Source: Aquitalea magnusonii | Lineage (GTDB): Bacteria > Pseudomonadota > Gammaproteobacteria > Burkholderiales > Chromobacteriaceae | Direction: 5' to 3' | DNA length: 64,000 nt | NCBI RefSeq assembly: GCF_002217795.2 | Contig: NZ_AP018823.1 | Span: 558,001-622,000 of the forward strand | In this document: positions 27,530 to 40,009 of the stretch, piece after piece | Numbering within the stretch: position 1 is the stretch's first letter | Layout of the letters: the number at the start of each line of letters is the position of its first letter | Notes under the pieces: generated by a model | What the model was told of the DNA's origin: nothing | The model's input: only the letters and a program-made list of their open reading frames with translations | The model's database searches: none | Program-made: the position numbers and the translations under genes

Positions 27530-28942
27530 ATGAAACCAACCGTAGCACTGGTCGGCCGCCCCAATGTGGGCAAGTCGACCCTTTTCAACCGGCTCACCCG
27601 TAGCCGTGACGCCCTGGTCGCCGACCAGCCCGGCCTGACCCGCGATCGCCATTACGGCCATGGTCGTGTGGGCGGGAAACCGTATCTGGTGGTAGACACT
27701 GGCGGTTTTGAACCCGTGGTCGATGCAGGCATCCTGTTCGAGATGGCCAAGCAGACGCTGCAGGCCGTGGATGAGGCCGATGCCGTGGTGTTCCTGGTGG
27801 ATGGCCGTACCGGCATCACGCCGCAGGACAAGATCATTGCCAATCGCCTGCGTCAGATCGACCGACCGGTGTTTCTGGTAGTCAACAAGGCAGAGGGCAT
27901 CAGCCATGCCATCGCCGGTGCTGAATTCCACGAACTGGCACTGGGCCAGCCGCTGGTGATTTCCGCGGCACACGGTGACGGCGTGCGCGAACTGATGGAT
28001 ATGGTGCTGGAAGACTTCCCCGAAGAAGTGGAGGAAGAAGACCGCTATCACCCCAAGTTTGCCGTCATCGGCCGCCCGAATGTGGGCAAATCCACGCTGG
28101 TGAATGCCATTCTGGGGGAAGAGCGCGTCATCGCCTTCGACCAGGCGGGTACAACGCGTGACAGCATCTATATTGATTTCGAGCGCGAAGGCCATACCTA
28201 TACCATTATTGACACGGCCGGTGTGCGGCGTCGTGGCAAGGTAAACGAAGCCATCGAAAAGTTTTCCGTCATCAAGACGATGAAGGCGATCGAAGACGCC
28301 AATGTGGCAGTGCTGGTGCTGGATGCACAGTTGGATATCTCCGAGCAGGATGCCACCATTGCCGGTTTCGCCCTGGAGGCAGGTCGCGCTCTGGTAGTGG
28401 CAGTCAATAAATGGGACAACCTGGACTTCGAACAAAAGGAAACCATCAAGCGCGATATCGCGCGCAAGATCAGCTTCCTGGACTTTGCCAAGTTCCATTA
28501 CATTTCTGCTTTGGAAGGCCGTGGTGTGGCGGATCTGTTCAAATCCATTGATGAAGCCTACCAGGCAGCGATGGTGAAACTGGCCACACCCAAGCTGACC
28601 CGTGTGCTGAATGTTGCAGTTGAACGTCAGGCCCCGCCGCGTTCGGGCCTGATGCGTCCCAAGATGCGTTATGCTCACCAGGGCGGGATGAATCCGCCTA
28701 TCATCGTCATTCACGGCAATGCACTGGATGCGATTCCGGCAAGTTATACACGTTATCTGGAACATACCTTCCGCAAGGTGTTCAAACTGCAGGGTACGCC
28801 CTTGCGAGTACAGTACAAAACCTCGGAAAACCCCTTCGATACCGAAGAGTCCAAGGAAAAAACCAGGGCCAAGCCCAAACCGATGTCCAAGATGCGTGGG
28901 CGCGAGAAGGAAGTGCGCTGGGGCAAGAGTGGTAAAAAATAG
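27530..28942 (+). CDS. der: Ribosome biogenesis GTPase Der (EngA)
   Basis: Essential GTPase for 50S maturation with two tandem G domains and a C-terminal KH-like domain. 470 residues; first P-loop GRPNVGKST near residue 10 and second GRPNVGKST near residue 183, each with its DTAG/DTGG and NKWD/NKAE motifs. The basic tail ends in GKSGKK. It is 11 bp downstream of bamB. Confidence 0.97.
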   Translation: MKPTVALVGRPNVGKSTLFNRLTRSRDALVADQPGLTRDRHYGHGRVGGKPYLVVDTGGFEPVVDAGILFEMAKQTLQAVDEADAVVFLVDGRTGITPQDKIIANRLRQIDRPVFLVVNKAEGISHAIAGAEFHELALGQPLVISAAHGDGVRELMDMVLEDFPEEVEEEDRYHPKFAVIGRPNVGKSTLVNAILGEERVIAFDQAGTTRDSIYIDFEREGHTYTIIDTAGVRRRGKVNEAIEKFSVIKTMKAIEDANVAVLVLDAQLDISEQDATIAGFALEAGRALVVAVNKWDNLDFEQKETIKRDIARKISFLDFAKFHYISALEGRGVADLFKSIDEAYQAAMVKLATPKLTRVLNVAVERQAPPRSGLMRPKMRYAHQGGMNPPIIVIHGNALDAIPASYTRYLEHTFRKVFKLQGTPLRVQYKTSENPFDTEESKEKTRAKPKPMSKMRGREKEVRWGKSGKK

Positions 28943-29031
28943 TAGGCTGGGTTTTTTTCTGCTAAAAATAAGCATGCCAGCCGGGTTTAAAAGATTACTT
29001 AATACAACAATCAACGATTCGGAGAAAACGA

Positions 29032-29289
29032 ATGAGCTCTAAAGGGCAAATGTTACAAGACCCGTTCCTGAACATCCTGCGTAAGGAACACGTGCCGGTT
29101 TCCATCTACCTGGTAAACGGCATCAAGCTGCAGGGTCAGGTCGAGTCTTTTGACCAATACGTCGTGCTGTTGAAAAACACGGTAACCCAGATGGTCTACA
29201 AGCACGCCATCTCCACCGTGGTACCGGCCCGTCCGGTAAACATCCCGCACGAACATCCGGGTCAGAAGCAGGATCAGCAAGACGCCTGA
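29032..29289 (+). CDS. hfq: RNA chaperone Hfq
   Basis: Hexameric Sm-like protein pairing small RNAs with mRNAs. 85 residues with the Sm1 motif ([15 protein letters not shown]) and the Sm2 motif [10 protein letters not shown], where the proximal-face KHA is kept. The C-terminal tail is short and Gln/Asp-rich. It has an AT-rich leader after der, so it may have its own promoter. A terminator lies between it and hflX. Confidence 0.97.
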   Translation: MSSKGQMLQDPFLNILRKEHVPVSIYLVNGIKLQGQVESFDQYVVLLKNTVTQMVYKHAISTVVPARPVNIPHEHPGQKQDQQDA

Positions 29290-29315
29290 TCAGGCCGAGC
29301 GCTGTATCCTCCACG

Positions 29316-29360
29316 GGCCGCCAGGCTGTGTCATCACGACACGGTTTGTCGGCCTTTTTT
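29316..29360 (+). terminator. Rho-independent terminator after hfq
   Basis: Nested stem: outer GGCCG / CGGCC and inner CTGTGTC / GACACGG, followed by six T. It lies about 26 bases after the hfq stop. Confidence 0.75.
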
Positions 29361-29419
29361 CATGCCAGGTTGGGCTGCAGGCAGCATCTGTGCTGCAGAC
29401 CTGCCTTTCTCCTACGGTT

Positions 29420-30559
29420 ATGAATACTGTGTTTGATCGTCCCGATATTGGAGACCAGGCTGTACTGGTCTGTCTGGATTTTGGTGATCCGGATCATCAG
29501 GAAAATGTTGCCGAATGCGCCGAGCTGGTGCGTTCTGCCAATGTCACTGTCACCGGCATCATCCAGGGCAAGCGCCAGCGGCCCGACGCTGCCTTGTTTG
29601 CCGGCAAGGGCAAGGTGGAAGAAGTTGCGGTGATGGTACGGGCAACCGGTGCCAATGTGGTCATCTTCAACCACCAGTTGTCACCGGCACAGGAGCGCAA
29701 TCTGGAACGCGCGCTGCAATGCCGCGTGATCGACCGAACCAGTCTGATTCTGGACATTTTTGCCCAGCGGGCCCGCAGTCATGAAGGCAAGCTGCAAGTC
29801 GAACTCGCGCAACTGTCGCATATTGCTACCCGCCTGGTGCGTGGCTGGACCCACCTGGAACGCCAGAAGGGGGGGATCGGCCTGCGAGGACCGGGTGAGA
29901 GCCAGCTGGAAACCGACCGTCGCTTGTTGGGCAACCGGGTCAAAGCATTGAAAGAACGCCTGGCCCAGGTGCAGAAGCAGCGCAATACCCAGCGTCGTGG
30001 CCGCCAGCGCACCGGCATTGCATCGGTATCGATAGTTGGTTATACCAATGCAGGCAAGTCCACGCTGTTCAATGCGCTGACCAAGGCGCGTGCTTATGCA
30101 GCCGACCAGCTGTTTGCCACGCTGGATACCACCAGCCGCAAACTTTTTCTCAATACAGAAACCTCCATCATCGTTTCCGACACTGTCGGCTTTATCCGCG
30201 ATTTGCCGCATACCCTGGTAGCAGCATTTCGCGCAACACTGGAAGAAACCATCCAGGCAGATTTGCTGTTGCATGTGGTTGACTCGTCCAATCCGCTGCG
30301 TGATGTCCAAATCGAAGAAGTCAACAAGGTGCTGGCCGAAATCGGAGCGGAGGCTGTTCCCCAGCTAATTGTGTGGAACAAGACCGATTTGCGTCAGTTG
30401 CCGGCCGCCATTGAGCGTGACGAACTGGGCGCAATCCAGGCAGTACGCTTGTCAGCACTCACTGGCGAAGGGCTGGAACTCTTGCGTGAGGCGCTTGCCG
30501 AACGTCTGCAGTCATCTGATAACCAACACGAAGAACAAGACGCATATGTCGCAGAATGA
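29420..30559 (+). CDS. hflX: Ribosome-splitting GTPase HflX
   Basis: GTPase that splits stalled 70S ribosomes under stress. 379 residues from the ATG at 29420; N-terminal HflX domain with KGGIGLRGPGESQLETDRR linker region and a G domain with P-loop GYTNAGKST, DTVGFI and NKTD. The frame opens at a GTG at 29390, but no ribosome-binding site supports it. Its 3' end overlaps hflK by 14 bases. Confidence 0.93.
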   Translation: MNTVFDRPDIGDQAVLVCLDFGDPDHQENVAECAELVRSANVTVTGIIQGKRQRPDAALFAGKGKVEEVAVMVRATGANVVIFNHQLSPAQERNLERALQCRVIDRTSLILDIFAQRARSHEGKLQVELAQLSHIATRLVRGWTHLERQKGGIGLRGPGESQLETDRRLLGNRVKALKERLAQVQKQRNTQRRGRQRTGIASVSIVGYTNAGKSTLFNALTKARAYAADQLFATLDTTSRKLFLNTETSIIVSDTVGFIRDLPHTLVAAFRATLEETIQADLLLHVVDSSNPLRDVQIEEVNKVLAEIGAEAVPQLIVWNKTDLRQLPAAIERDELGAIQAVRLSALTGEGLELLREALAERLQSSDNQHEEQDAYVAE

Positions 30560-31757
30560 TCCAAACCGGGGGCGTCGGGGCAGTGACGGACCGCCGGATC
30601 TAGACGAAATTTTCCGCCAGCTTAATCAGCGCCTGGCACGTTTGCTTGGTGCCCGTCCTCCGGCAGGGGGACAGCCAGGCCCGCAACCGCAAGCGGCATT
30701 CAAGGGCGGGGCCATCGCCGTTGTCGGCGTCCTGGCGGCACTATGGCTGGGTAGCGGCTTCTATGTGGTGGATGCCAAGGAGCAGGGGGTGGTGTTGCGC
30801 ATGGGCAGTTTCAGCCGCGTGACCGATCCGGGCCTGCAGTGGCATGCGCCTTACCCGTTTGAAAAGGTTGAAATCGTCAACCTTACCGAACTGCGCAGCG
30901 TGGAAGTGGGCTATCGCAGCAATGCCAAGAACAAAGTGCCGGAAGAATCCCTAATGCTGACGGCAGACCAGAACATCATTGATGTACAACTGTCGGTGCA
31001 GTACGACGTGAAGGACCCCAAAGCCTTCCTGTTCAATAATGCGGCTGCAGATCACAATGCCAACGATATTGTGAAGCAAGCGACGGAGACGGCTATCCGG
31101 GAAGTGGTTGGACGCAACAAGGTTGACTTTGTGCTCAATGAAGGCCGCTCCCAGATTGCTGCAGATGCACAAAAAGTGATTCAGGACATTCTGGATCGCT
31201 ATGGCCTGGGCGTGCGCATTGCCAAGGTCAATATCAATGCGGTGCAGCCTCCCGAGCAGGTGCTTGCCGCCTTTGATGATGCAGTCAAGGCCGGTCAGGA
31301 TAAGGACAAGTTGCGCAATGAAGGCTTGGCCTATGCCAACGATGTCGTCCCCAGGGCAAAGGGGATGGCCGCCAGACTGGAGCAGGAGGCCGAAGCTTAT
31401 CAGCAGAAAGTGGTAGCGGAGGCAGAGGGGGATGCGTCGCGCTTCAAACAAGTGTTGTCGGAATACAACAAGGCTCCCAAGGTCATGCGTGACCGCCTTT
31501 ATCTGGACATGATGCAGCAAGTAATGAGTGCCACCAGCAAGGTGATTGTGGATCAGAAAGGCGGCAATAGCCTGCTTTATCTGCCCCTGGACAAACTCAC
31601 GCAGGCTGCAAATGCCCCAGCACCAAATGGTGCTGCCGCGCCAACTGCAGCACCCCCGGCGGCACCCGTTCCCGCTCCGGCGGCTCCGGCAGTCCGTAAC
31701 GGCAAGAGTGGTCGTGATTCTGGCCGTAGTCGTGACATTTTCGGTGGGGAGCACTGA
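30546..31757 (+). CDS. hflK: HflK, membrane protease modulator subunit
   Basis: SPFH/prohibitin-family inner-membrane protein that with HflC encloses FtsH and modulates its proteolysis. 403 residues: Gly/Pro-rich N-terminal region, membrane segment near 58-78 (AIAVVGVLAALWLGSGFYVV), SPFH domain, a long charged helix (AARLEQEAEAYQQKVVAEAEG) and an Ala/Pro-rich tail. The start overlaps hflX and hflC follows after one base. Confidence 0.94.
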   Translation: MSQNDPNRGRRGSDGPPDLDEIFRQLNQRLARLLGARPPAGGQPGPQPQAAFKGGAIAVVGVLAALWLGSGFYVVDAKEQGVVLRMGSFSRVTDPGLQWHAPYPFEKVEIVNLTELRSVEVGYRSNAKNKVPEESLMLTADQNIIDVQLSVQYDVKDPKAFLFNNAAADHNANDIVKQATETAIREVVGRNKVDFVLNEGRSQIAADAQKVIQDILDRYGLGVRIAKVNINAVQPPEQVLAAFDDAVKAGQDKDKLRNEGLAYANDVVPRAKGMAARLEQEAEAYQQKVVAEAEGDASRFKQVLSEYNKAPKVMRDRLYLDMMQQVMSATSKVIVDQKGGNSLLYLPLDKLTQAANAPAPNGAAAPTAAPPAAPVPAPAAPAVRNGKSGRDSGRSRDIFGGEH

Positions 31758-31758
31758 C

Positions 31759-32637
31759 ATGCAGAAACTCATGCCAACCATGCTTGCCCTGCTTGCTGTC
31801 CTGTTCATCGCCAGCCTGTCGTTGTTTACGGTCGACCAGCGCCAGTACGCCATGGTCTTCCAGTTTGGAGAGGTGGAACGTGTCATCAAGCAGCCAGGTA
31901 TTCAGTTCAAGATTCCACTACTGCAAAATGTGCGCTATTTCGACAGCCGCGTACTGACCATCGATGCCGAAGCGCCCGAGCTGTTCAATACCCGCGAGAA
32001 GAAGAACGTGCTGGTGGATAGCTACGTGAAATGGCGCATTGTCGATGTCGAACAGTTCTACAAGAGCGTTGGTTCGGAAGCCGCCGCAGTTGCCCGCTTG
32101 AAGCAAACCATCAATGACGGCTTGCGCGCCGAGTTCGGTCAGAAAACGGTTGCTGACGTGATTTCCGGCAAGCGAGACGAGGTGATGGACACGGTTCGCA
32201 AGCGCGCAGACGCAGATGCGCGTAAAATAGGCGTCGAAATTCTCGATGTGCGCTTAAAACGTGTCGATTTTCCGGATAAAATAAGCAGCTCTGTGTACGA
32301 CCGCATGCAGTCGGAGCGTCGCACCGTCGCAAGCCAGTTGCGTAGCGAAGGTGCAGCCGACGCCGAACGCATCCGGGCTGAAGCAGAAAAGCAGCGCGAC
32401 GTGATTCTGGCTGAAGCCTACAATAAGGCGCAGCAGCTTAAAGGCGAGGGCGATGCCAAGGCTGCGGCGATTTATGCCGAGGCTTATGGTCGCAGTCCGG
32501 AGTTCTATGCCTTCTGGCGCAGCATGGATGCGTACAAAGAGTCGTTCAAGAACAAGAGCGATGTCATGGTGCTGGACCCGAACAGCGAGTTCTTCAAGTA
32601 TTTCAAGAACCCGCAGGCCGCCAGCAAGGGCAAGTAA
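31759..32637 (+). CDS. hflC: HflC, membrane protease modulator subunit
   Basis: Partner of HflK. 292 residues, N-terminal membrane segment (LALLAVLFIASLSLFTV), SPFH domain with VDQRQYAMVFQFGEVERVI-like start, and a coiled-coil region (RAEAEKQRDVILAEAYNKAQQ). The ATG at 31759 follows the hflK stop by one base, so the pair is tightly coupled. Hairpins follow at 32671-32691 and 32705-32733. Confidence 0.94.
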   Translation: MQKLMPTMLALLAVLFIASLSLFTVDQRQYAMVFQFGEVERVIKQPGIQFKIPLLQNVRYFDSRVLTIDAEAPELFNTREKKNVLVDSYVKWRIVDVEQFYKSVGSEAAAVARLKQTINDGLRAEFGQKTVADVISGKRDEVMDTVRKRADADARKIGVEILDVRLKRVDFPDKISSSVYDRMQSERRTVASQLRSEGAADAERIRAEAEKQRDVILAEAYNKAQQLKGEGDAKAAAIYAEAYGRSPEFYAFWRSMDAYKESFKNKSDVMVLDPNSEFFKYFKNPQAASKGK

Positions 32638-32704
32638 GCGTTGTCTTGATTCTACAATCAGTTTTCATGACTGGCCGGACACCCCGGCCAGTTTGCCGTA
32701 AACA

Positions 32705-32733
32705 GGGCGGGGTGATGAATCCCGCCTTTTATT
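32705..32733 (+). terminator. Rho-independent terminator after hflC
   Basis: GGCGGG / CCCGCC stem followed by TTTTATTT. A second hairpin CTGGCCGG / CCGGCCAG (32671-32691) lies just upstream with only three T after it. Together they separate hflKC from hisZ, whose start is 16 bases on. Confidence 0.6.
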
Positions 32734-32748
32734 TGTCGAAACCGGAAT

Positions 32749-35228
<2,480 letters not shown>

Positions 35229-35241
35229 TCCTGGCCTGATC

Positions 35242-35275
35242 AAAAAAAGCCCACCTCATACGGTGGGTTTTTTTT
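35242..35275. terminator. Terminator after purA
   Basis: CCCACC / GGTGGG stem with a six-base loop, seven A before and eight T after. It is symmetric, so it could act in both directions, but only purA reads into it. Confidence 0.85.
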
Positions 35276-35367
35276 ATGCAGCAGTGCTGGCAAGATAGCG
35301 CTAACACCCTGGATGCAGTCCATTTCCAGCGCGTATTTGACCTGCCTTGCCTCCCTCCGGAAATGAC

Positions 35368-36417
35368 ATGAGCACACCCTTGAATGCTGTATTGCTTGGC
35401 TATGGCTATGCCGGCAAAACCTTCCATGCACCGTTGATTGCAGCCTGTCAGGACCTGCGTCTGTACGGGATTGTCAGCAGCAAGCCCGAGCAGTTGCAGG
35501 CTGACTGGCCTGATGCACGGTGCTGGCCCTCGTTTGAACAGGCTTTGCAAGATGCAGCAGTCGACCTGATTGTGATTGCCACACCCAATGACGTGCATTT
35601 CAAACAGGCGCAGGCTGCGCTGCTGGCTGGCAAGCATGTTGTCGTCGACAAGCCGTTTACCGTCACGCTAAGCGAGGCAAGAGAGCTGGATGAGCTGGCA
35701 AAGCAGCAGGGCGTGTTGTTATCCGTTTTCCATAATCGTCGCTGGGATGCAGATTTTCTGACCCTGCGCCAGTTGCTGGACAGTGGCCGCTTGGGGCAGA
35801 TCAGCCAGTTTGTCTCGCACTTTGACCGCTACCGTCCTGAAGTACGACAGCGCTGGCGCGAGCAGGGCGGTGCCGGTAGCGGTTTGTGGTACGACCTGGG
35901 TCCGCATCTGCTGGATCAAGCCTTGTTGTTGTTCGGGCGTCCTCTGGGAATTACCGCCTTTCTTGCCACGCAGCGTCAGGGCGCCAAGGCAACGGATTAT
36001 TTCCATGTGCAATTGCGCTATCCGGCAACGCACGTGGTATTGCATGGCTCATGCCTGGTGAGTGGCGGTATCCCGCGCTATGCGGTGCATGGCGATCTGG
36101 CCAGCTACGTCAAATACGGACTGGATACGCAGGAGTCGGACTTGAAGCAGGGCAAGGCTGTGGGCGCAGAAGGATGGGGCAATGACCCTCTGCCGGGGCA
36201 ACTGATCGTGGCTGAAGGTGATGTGAGCCATTGCTCGCAATGGGCTAATCAGGTTGGTGACTATCGTTGTTACTACCAGCGTGTTGCTGCAGCCATCCGT
36301 GGGCAGGACAGTAATCCGGTGACTGCCGTCGAAGCCGCCAACGTGATGGAGTGGCTGGAGCGTGCCGTGCGTAGCGCTGCGTCGGGGCGTGAAATCTCTG
36401 CGGAGGAGGTGCTGTGA
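35368..36417 (+). CDS. Gfo/Idh/MocA-family oxidoreductase
   Basis: Cytoplasmic NAD(P)-dependent oxidoreductase, 349 residues, starting STPLNAVLLGYGYAGKTFHAP (YdgJ/YhhX-like subgroup with a GYGYAG Rossmann motif), with the lysine motif VVDKPFT and WYDLGPHLLDQAL in the C-terminal domain. It is not closely related to the iol dehydrogenases at the left end. The last four bases overlap the start of a UPF0303 gene, so the two are co-translated. Substrate unknown. Confidence 0.85.
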   Translation: MSTPLNAVLLGYGYAGKTFHAPLIAACQDLRLYGIVSSKPEQLQADWPDARCWPSFEQALQDAAVDLIVIATPNDVHFKQAQAALLAGKHVVVDKPFTVTLSEARELDELAKQQGVLLSVFHNRRWDADFLTLRQLLDSGRLGQISQFVSHFDRYRPEVRQRWREQGGAGSGLWYDLGPHLLDQALLLFGRPLGITAFLATQRQGAKATDYFHVQLRYPATHVVLHGSCLVSGGIPRYAVHGDLASYVKYGLDTQESDLKQGKAVGAEGWGNDPLPGQLIVAEGDVSHCSQWANQVGDYRCYYQRVAAAIRGQDSNPVTAVEAANVMEWLERAVRSAASGREISAEEVL

Positions 36418-36905
36418 GTCTTGAGCAGGATTTGCAGATCATTGCGCAGCAGGAAGCCCTGCTGCAATTCAAGCAATTCGATGCGGATACCGCGTGGCTG
36501 GTGGGTTGTCGTCTGCGGGAGGAGGCAATACGGCGTGGTGCCGCACTGGCGATTGTGCTTACTCTCAACCAGACCCGGCGCTTTCAGTGCCTGATGCCAG
36601 GTGCCACAGCCAATAACAAGGACTGGGCCAGGCGCAAGCATAATGTGGTGCAGAAGTTCGAGCGCAGCTCACTGGCCATCGGGCTGGATTGCCAGCGTCA
36701 GCAAACCAGCCTGCAGGAGAAGAACGGACTGCCACTGGCAGATTACGCTACCCATGGCGGCGGGTTTCCGCTGTTGCTGGAAGGAGGAGTGTGTGTCGGC
36801 TCGGTCGTGGTATCCGGCTTGCCACAACGCGAGGACCACCAACTGGTGGTGGATGTGCTGGCTGCCATGCTGGGCCGGGAGGATGTACCCCGGCTGGATG
36901 AGTAA
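36414..36905 (+). CDS. UPF0303 / GlcG-HbpS-like family protein
   Basis: 163-residue protein of the UPF0303 (YBR137W-like) branch of the GlcG/HbpS fold. Recognisable segments are RRFQCLMPGATANNKDWARRK, YATHGGGFPL and GSVVVSGLPQREDHQLVV. Family members have been linked to haem or protein binding, but no firm function is known. The start is GTG at 36414, overlapping the upstream oxidoreductase stop, which suggests a functional link. It converges with the peroxidase gene 12 bp away; a GC hairpin without a T-run (36908-36931) spans the junction. Confidence 0.8.
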   Translation: MSLEQDLQIIAQQEALLQFKQFDADTAWLVGCRLREEAIRRGAALAIVLTLNQTRRFQCLMPGATANNKDWARRKHNVVQKFERSSLAIGLDCQRQQTSLQEKNGLPLADYATHGGGFPLLLEGGVCVGSVVVSGLPQREDHQLVVDVLAAMLGREDVPRLDE

Positions 36906-36917
36906 GCGCAGCGGCCC

Positions 36918-38186
36918 CTATGGCCCGCTGCGGGCTGGGCGGGCATCGGCATCCGTCAGTGTGCCGAGAAAAGCCAGCAAGTCATTGATTTCTTGTGCGT
37001 TAAGCGCTGGCGATGCGCCCTTTTTCCCGCCAAAGGGGGCATCGCGGTTGATATTGCCATGATAAACCGTCGGCAAATCATCAAACATGACCACCTGGCC
37101 ATTGCTGGCGACGGGGTACCATTTTTCCGGCTGGGTATCACGGCTGGCATAGAATTCCACCGCCTTGCGCAAATCATGGAATACCCCGTTGTGGAAAAAC
37201 ACCTTGCGTGTGGCCACATTGCGCAAGGACGGGGTCCGAAATAGCCCGCAGTATTCTGCTTTCTGCATATCCTGGCGCACTGGTCCACATAGACCCATAT
37301 CGTGGAATGCCGTATTCCGATTTATTTCCAGTTGTCGATTGCGTGGAACACCCAGCGCAATCAGGCCAAAGTCGCTGAATGCCGGAAAGGCACCATCGGG
37401 CTGCCACTCACTCAAATGACAGGCGGCACAGTTGCCCTTGTCCGGACTGTTGAATACTTGCAAGCCGCGCATTTCCTGACGGCTCAGCGCAGCCTTGCCC
37501 CGCAGCCAGTCATCATATTTGCTGCTATACGGGTAAAAATCGGCCGGGTTTTGCTGGAAAACCTCCAATGCCAGCACCAGTTTGTCGAAGGCTTGTGCCG
37601 GGTGCTGGAAGATATCCTGGCCGAAAACCGCCATGAAGGCGTTGGCACTTGCACTGGCTTTTAGCTGCCTGACCACCTGATCCGTACTGGTATTGGCCAT
37701 CTCATTGCCTGCCAGTAATGGAATGGACGCCTGTTCGTGTACGCTGGCAGCCCGGCCATCCCAGGTAAAGCCCCCGGTCGGCCCTGCATCCTCGCTGTCA
37801 TTGCCATCGTTGTCGCGGAAGTGCTCGCTAAAAGGCGGCACGATTTGCAAATAGCGCAAGGATGGTACGGCACGGTTGCCCATTTGCTTGCCGTCCAGCC
37901 CGCCAAGTTGTGCCGACTTACCATCCGGCGGGCCGTAAGCATGCTCCGGGCTGTGACAACTGGCACAGGAATGTTTGCCATTGGCCGATAGCGCGGTTTC
38001 AAAGAACAGCCGGCGTCCCAGTTGGGTCAACTGGCGGTTGTCCGGTATCGAGCTGGCTGCATAAATACCTGCCGCTTGGCCGCTTTGCGCTTGCCTGCCT
38101 GTTTGTGTGCATGCACAAAGACTGCCGAGCAGCAGAAAACCGCTTAGCCAAGAGGAAATACGTAGCAGGGTGGTGGAGTGGTGCAT
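36918..38186 (-). CDS. Dihaem cytochrome c peroxidase / MauG-family lipoprotein
   Basis: Periplasmic dihaem c-type protein, 422 residues from the ATG at 38186. A hydrophobic signal (residues about 10-24) ends in a Cys-containing GSLCACT, so it may be lipid-anchored. Haem sites are CASCH (74-78) and CAACH (253-257), with the usual family spacing; RLFFETALSANG and FRTPSLRNV are typical of the CCP/MauG family. It would detoxify hydrogen peroxide or oxidise a partner protein. The start at 38219 is an alternative; neither has a good ribosome-binding site. It is divergent from the phosphoesterase gene. Confidence 0.85.
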   Translation of the reverse strand: MHHSTTLLRISSWLSGFLLLGSLCACTQTGRQAQSGQAAGIYAASSIPDNRQLTQLGRRLFFETALSANGKHSCASCHSPEHAYGPPDGKSAQLGGLDGKQMGNRAVPSLRYLQIVPPFSEHFRDNDGNDSEDAGPTGGFTWDGRAASVHEQASIPLLAGNEMANTSTDQVVRQLKASASANAFMAVFGQDIFQHPAQAFDKLVLALEVFQQNPADFYPYSSKYDDWLRGKAALSRQEMRGLQVFNSPDKGNCAACHLSEWQPDGAFPAFSDFGLIALGVPRNRQLEINRNTAFHDMGLCGPVRQDMQKAEYCGLFRTPSLRNVATRKVFFHNGVFHDLRKAVEFYASRDTQPEKWYPVASNGQVVMFDDLPTVYHGNINRDAPFGGKKGASPALNAQEINDLLAFLGTLTDADARPARSGP

Positions 38187-38372
38187 GGTGCTTGATCGAC
38201 GACAGAATTGTTGCAACATAACGCAGTTTCATCACGGCTTGATGACGTTAAGCCCCTGCACTAGGGTCAGTAACTGCCACCTTGCCCCGTCAATAATTTT
38301 CAGTCTCTAATCCATCATCATGGTGCAACACGCCGCAGTCACAATCGCTGGTATCAGCATACGGAGACAGAC

Positions 38373-39989
38373 ATGAAACATTCCAAGCCCCTGTTGGCAC
38401 CGATGGTACTGACCCTTGCGCTGGCTGGCTGTAACAGCATGCCTGCAGCGTCGCCGACAACGGCTGGCTCACTTGATACCATCCAGAACGTAGTGGTTAT
38501 TTTTGCCGAGAACCGCGCTTTTGATAATCTTTATGGACTGTTTCCCGGCGCAAACGGCATACCCGGGGTGAACCCCTCTTCACGTGGTGCGTACATACCG
38601 CAGAAGGATTTTGATGGTTCCGTACTCCCCGTATTACCGCCAACCTGGGGTGGACTGACAGTAGCCGGGCAGCGTGTCACCTTGTCCCAGGCGCAAACCA
38701 TGGGCTGGCCAAACCGGCCGTTCCAGCTGGATGATCCCACAGGAGTGCAGGGCAGCGGCACCGTGATTGGGCAGGACGTTACGACACGTGACCTGGTCCA
38801 CCGCTTTTATAACAACCAGATGCAGATCAATGGTGGTGCCAACGACAAGTTTGCCGCTTACTCCGATGCTGGCGGTCTGAGCATGGGCTATTACGATGGC
38901 AGCAAAATGGCCTTGTGGAAACTGGCGCGTCAGTACACGCTGGCCGACAACTTCTTCATGGGTGCCTTTGGGGGTTCCTTCCTCAATCACCAGTACCTGA
39001 TTTGCGCCTGTGCTCCGCAATACCCGCATGCAGATGCTGCAGACTCGCCGGCGCGCGATTCCATTTCGGCCATCGACACCGATGCGCAGGGGCGTTTCCT
39101 GCGTCTGACCCCTGCTGCCAGTGCCAAGGCATCTGTTCTGGATGGCAAGCCAAGCTACAAGAATGACGGCAACCTGACGCCCAAAGACCAGCAGGGCATG
39201 TTCTACGCGGTGAATACCATGCAGCCGCTATACCAGCCCAGTGGCAATGCACCGGCCGCCAATGGTGCCAGTCAGTATGCGGACACTGCCAAGGCAAGCA
39301 CCCTGCCGGCCCAGACTGGCCCGACCATCGGGGACCGGCTGACTGCCAAAGGTGTGAGCTGGGCATGGTATGCTGGTGGCTGGAATGCTGCACTGGCCGC
39401 CCGCAGCAATATCTACAACGGCAGTACACCAAACTTTCAGCCACACCATCAGCCCTTCAACTATTACGCCGAGTTTGACCCGCTTACCCGACAGGCCAAC
39501 CGTCAGGCTCACCTGAAGGATTTTGATGCAGAATTCCTCCAGGCTGCACAAGCCGGGAAGCTGCCAGCGGTTTCATTCTATAAACCGCAAGGTAATGTCA
39601 ACCAGCATGCAGGTTATGCCAGCGTGGCAGATGGCGACGAGCATATTGCTCAGGTCATTGCCCGTCTGCAGCAGAGCCCGCAATGGAAGAACATGCTGAT
39701 TGTGGTGACTTACGATGAAAATGGCGGCATCTACGACCACGCACCTGTTCCGCAAGGCGATCGCTGGGGTCCGGGCAGCCGTATTCCGGCCATCATCATC
39801 TCCCCGTATGCCCGCAAAGGCTTTGTCGATCACACGCAATACGATACCGGCTCCATCCTGCGCTTCCTGACGCGCCGTTTTGAGTTGCAACCTTTGCCTG
39901 GCGTACTGGAACGTGATGCCGGTTTGCGCGCTCATGGGGCAGCACCTATGGGTGACCTCAGCAACGCCTTGCAGTTACCAGCGCAGTAA
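38373..39989 (+). CDS. AcpA/phospholipase C-type phosphoesterase lipoprotein
   Basis: Exported phosphoesterase of the alkaline-phosphatase-like superfamily (phosphoesterase family, PF04185 type), 538 residues. Signal peptide with lipobox LALAGC (C20). The active-site region reads VVVIFAENRAFDNLYGLFPG, where Asn/Glu ligands of the metal site lie, and the C-terminal metal motif is VVTYDENGGIYDHAPVP. Length and motifs fit acid phosphatase AcpA of Burkholderia-like bacteria better than haemolytic PlcN. It could scavenge phosphate from phosphoesters. A terminator follows at 40010-40040. Confidence 0.85.
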   Translation: MKHSKPLLAPMVLTLALAGCNSMPAASPTTAGSLDTIQNVVVIFAENRAFDNLYGLFPGANGIPGVNPSSRGAYIPQKDFDGSVLPVLPPTWGGLTVAGQRVTLSQAQTMGWPNRPFQLDDPTGVQGSGTVIGQDVTTRDLVHRFYNNQMQINGGANDKFAAYSDAGGLSMGYYDGSKMALWKLARQYTLADNFFMGAFGGSFLNHQYLICACAPQYPHADAADSPARDSISAIDTDAQGRFLRLTPAASAKASVLDGKPSYKNDGNLTPKDQQGMFYAVNTMQPLYQPSGNAPAANGASQYADTAKASTLPAQTGPTIGDRLTAKGVSWAWYAGGWNAALAARSNIYNGSTPNFQPHHQPFNYYAEFDPLTRQANRQAHLKDFDAEFLQAAQAGKLPAVSFYKPQGNVNQHAGYASVADGDEHIAQVIARLQQSPQWKNMLIVVTYDENGGIYDHAPVPQGDRWGPGSRIPAIIISPYARKGFVDHTQYDTGSILRFLTRRFELQPLPGVLERDAGLRAHGAAPMGDLSNALQLPAQ

Positions 39990-40009
39990 TGCCCTGGATG
40001 TGTCATCAC

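Noticed and set aside
28950-28990. GGCTGG...CCAGCC hairpin between der and hfq as a terminator
   Set aside because: The loop is about 27 bases and the T-run lies inside it and not after the stem.
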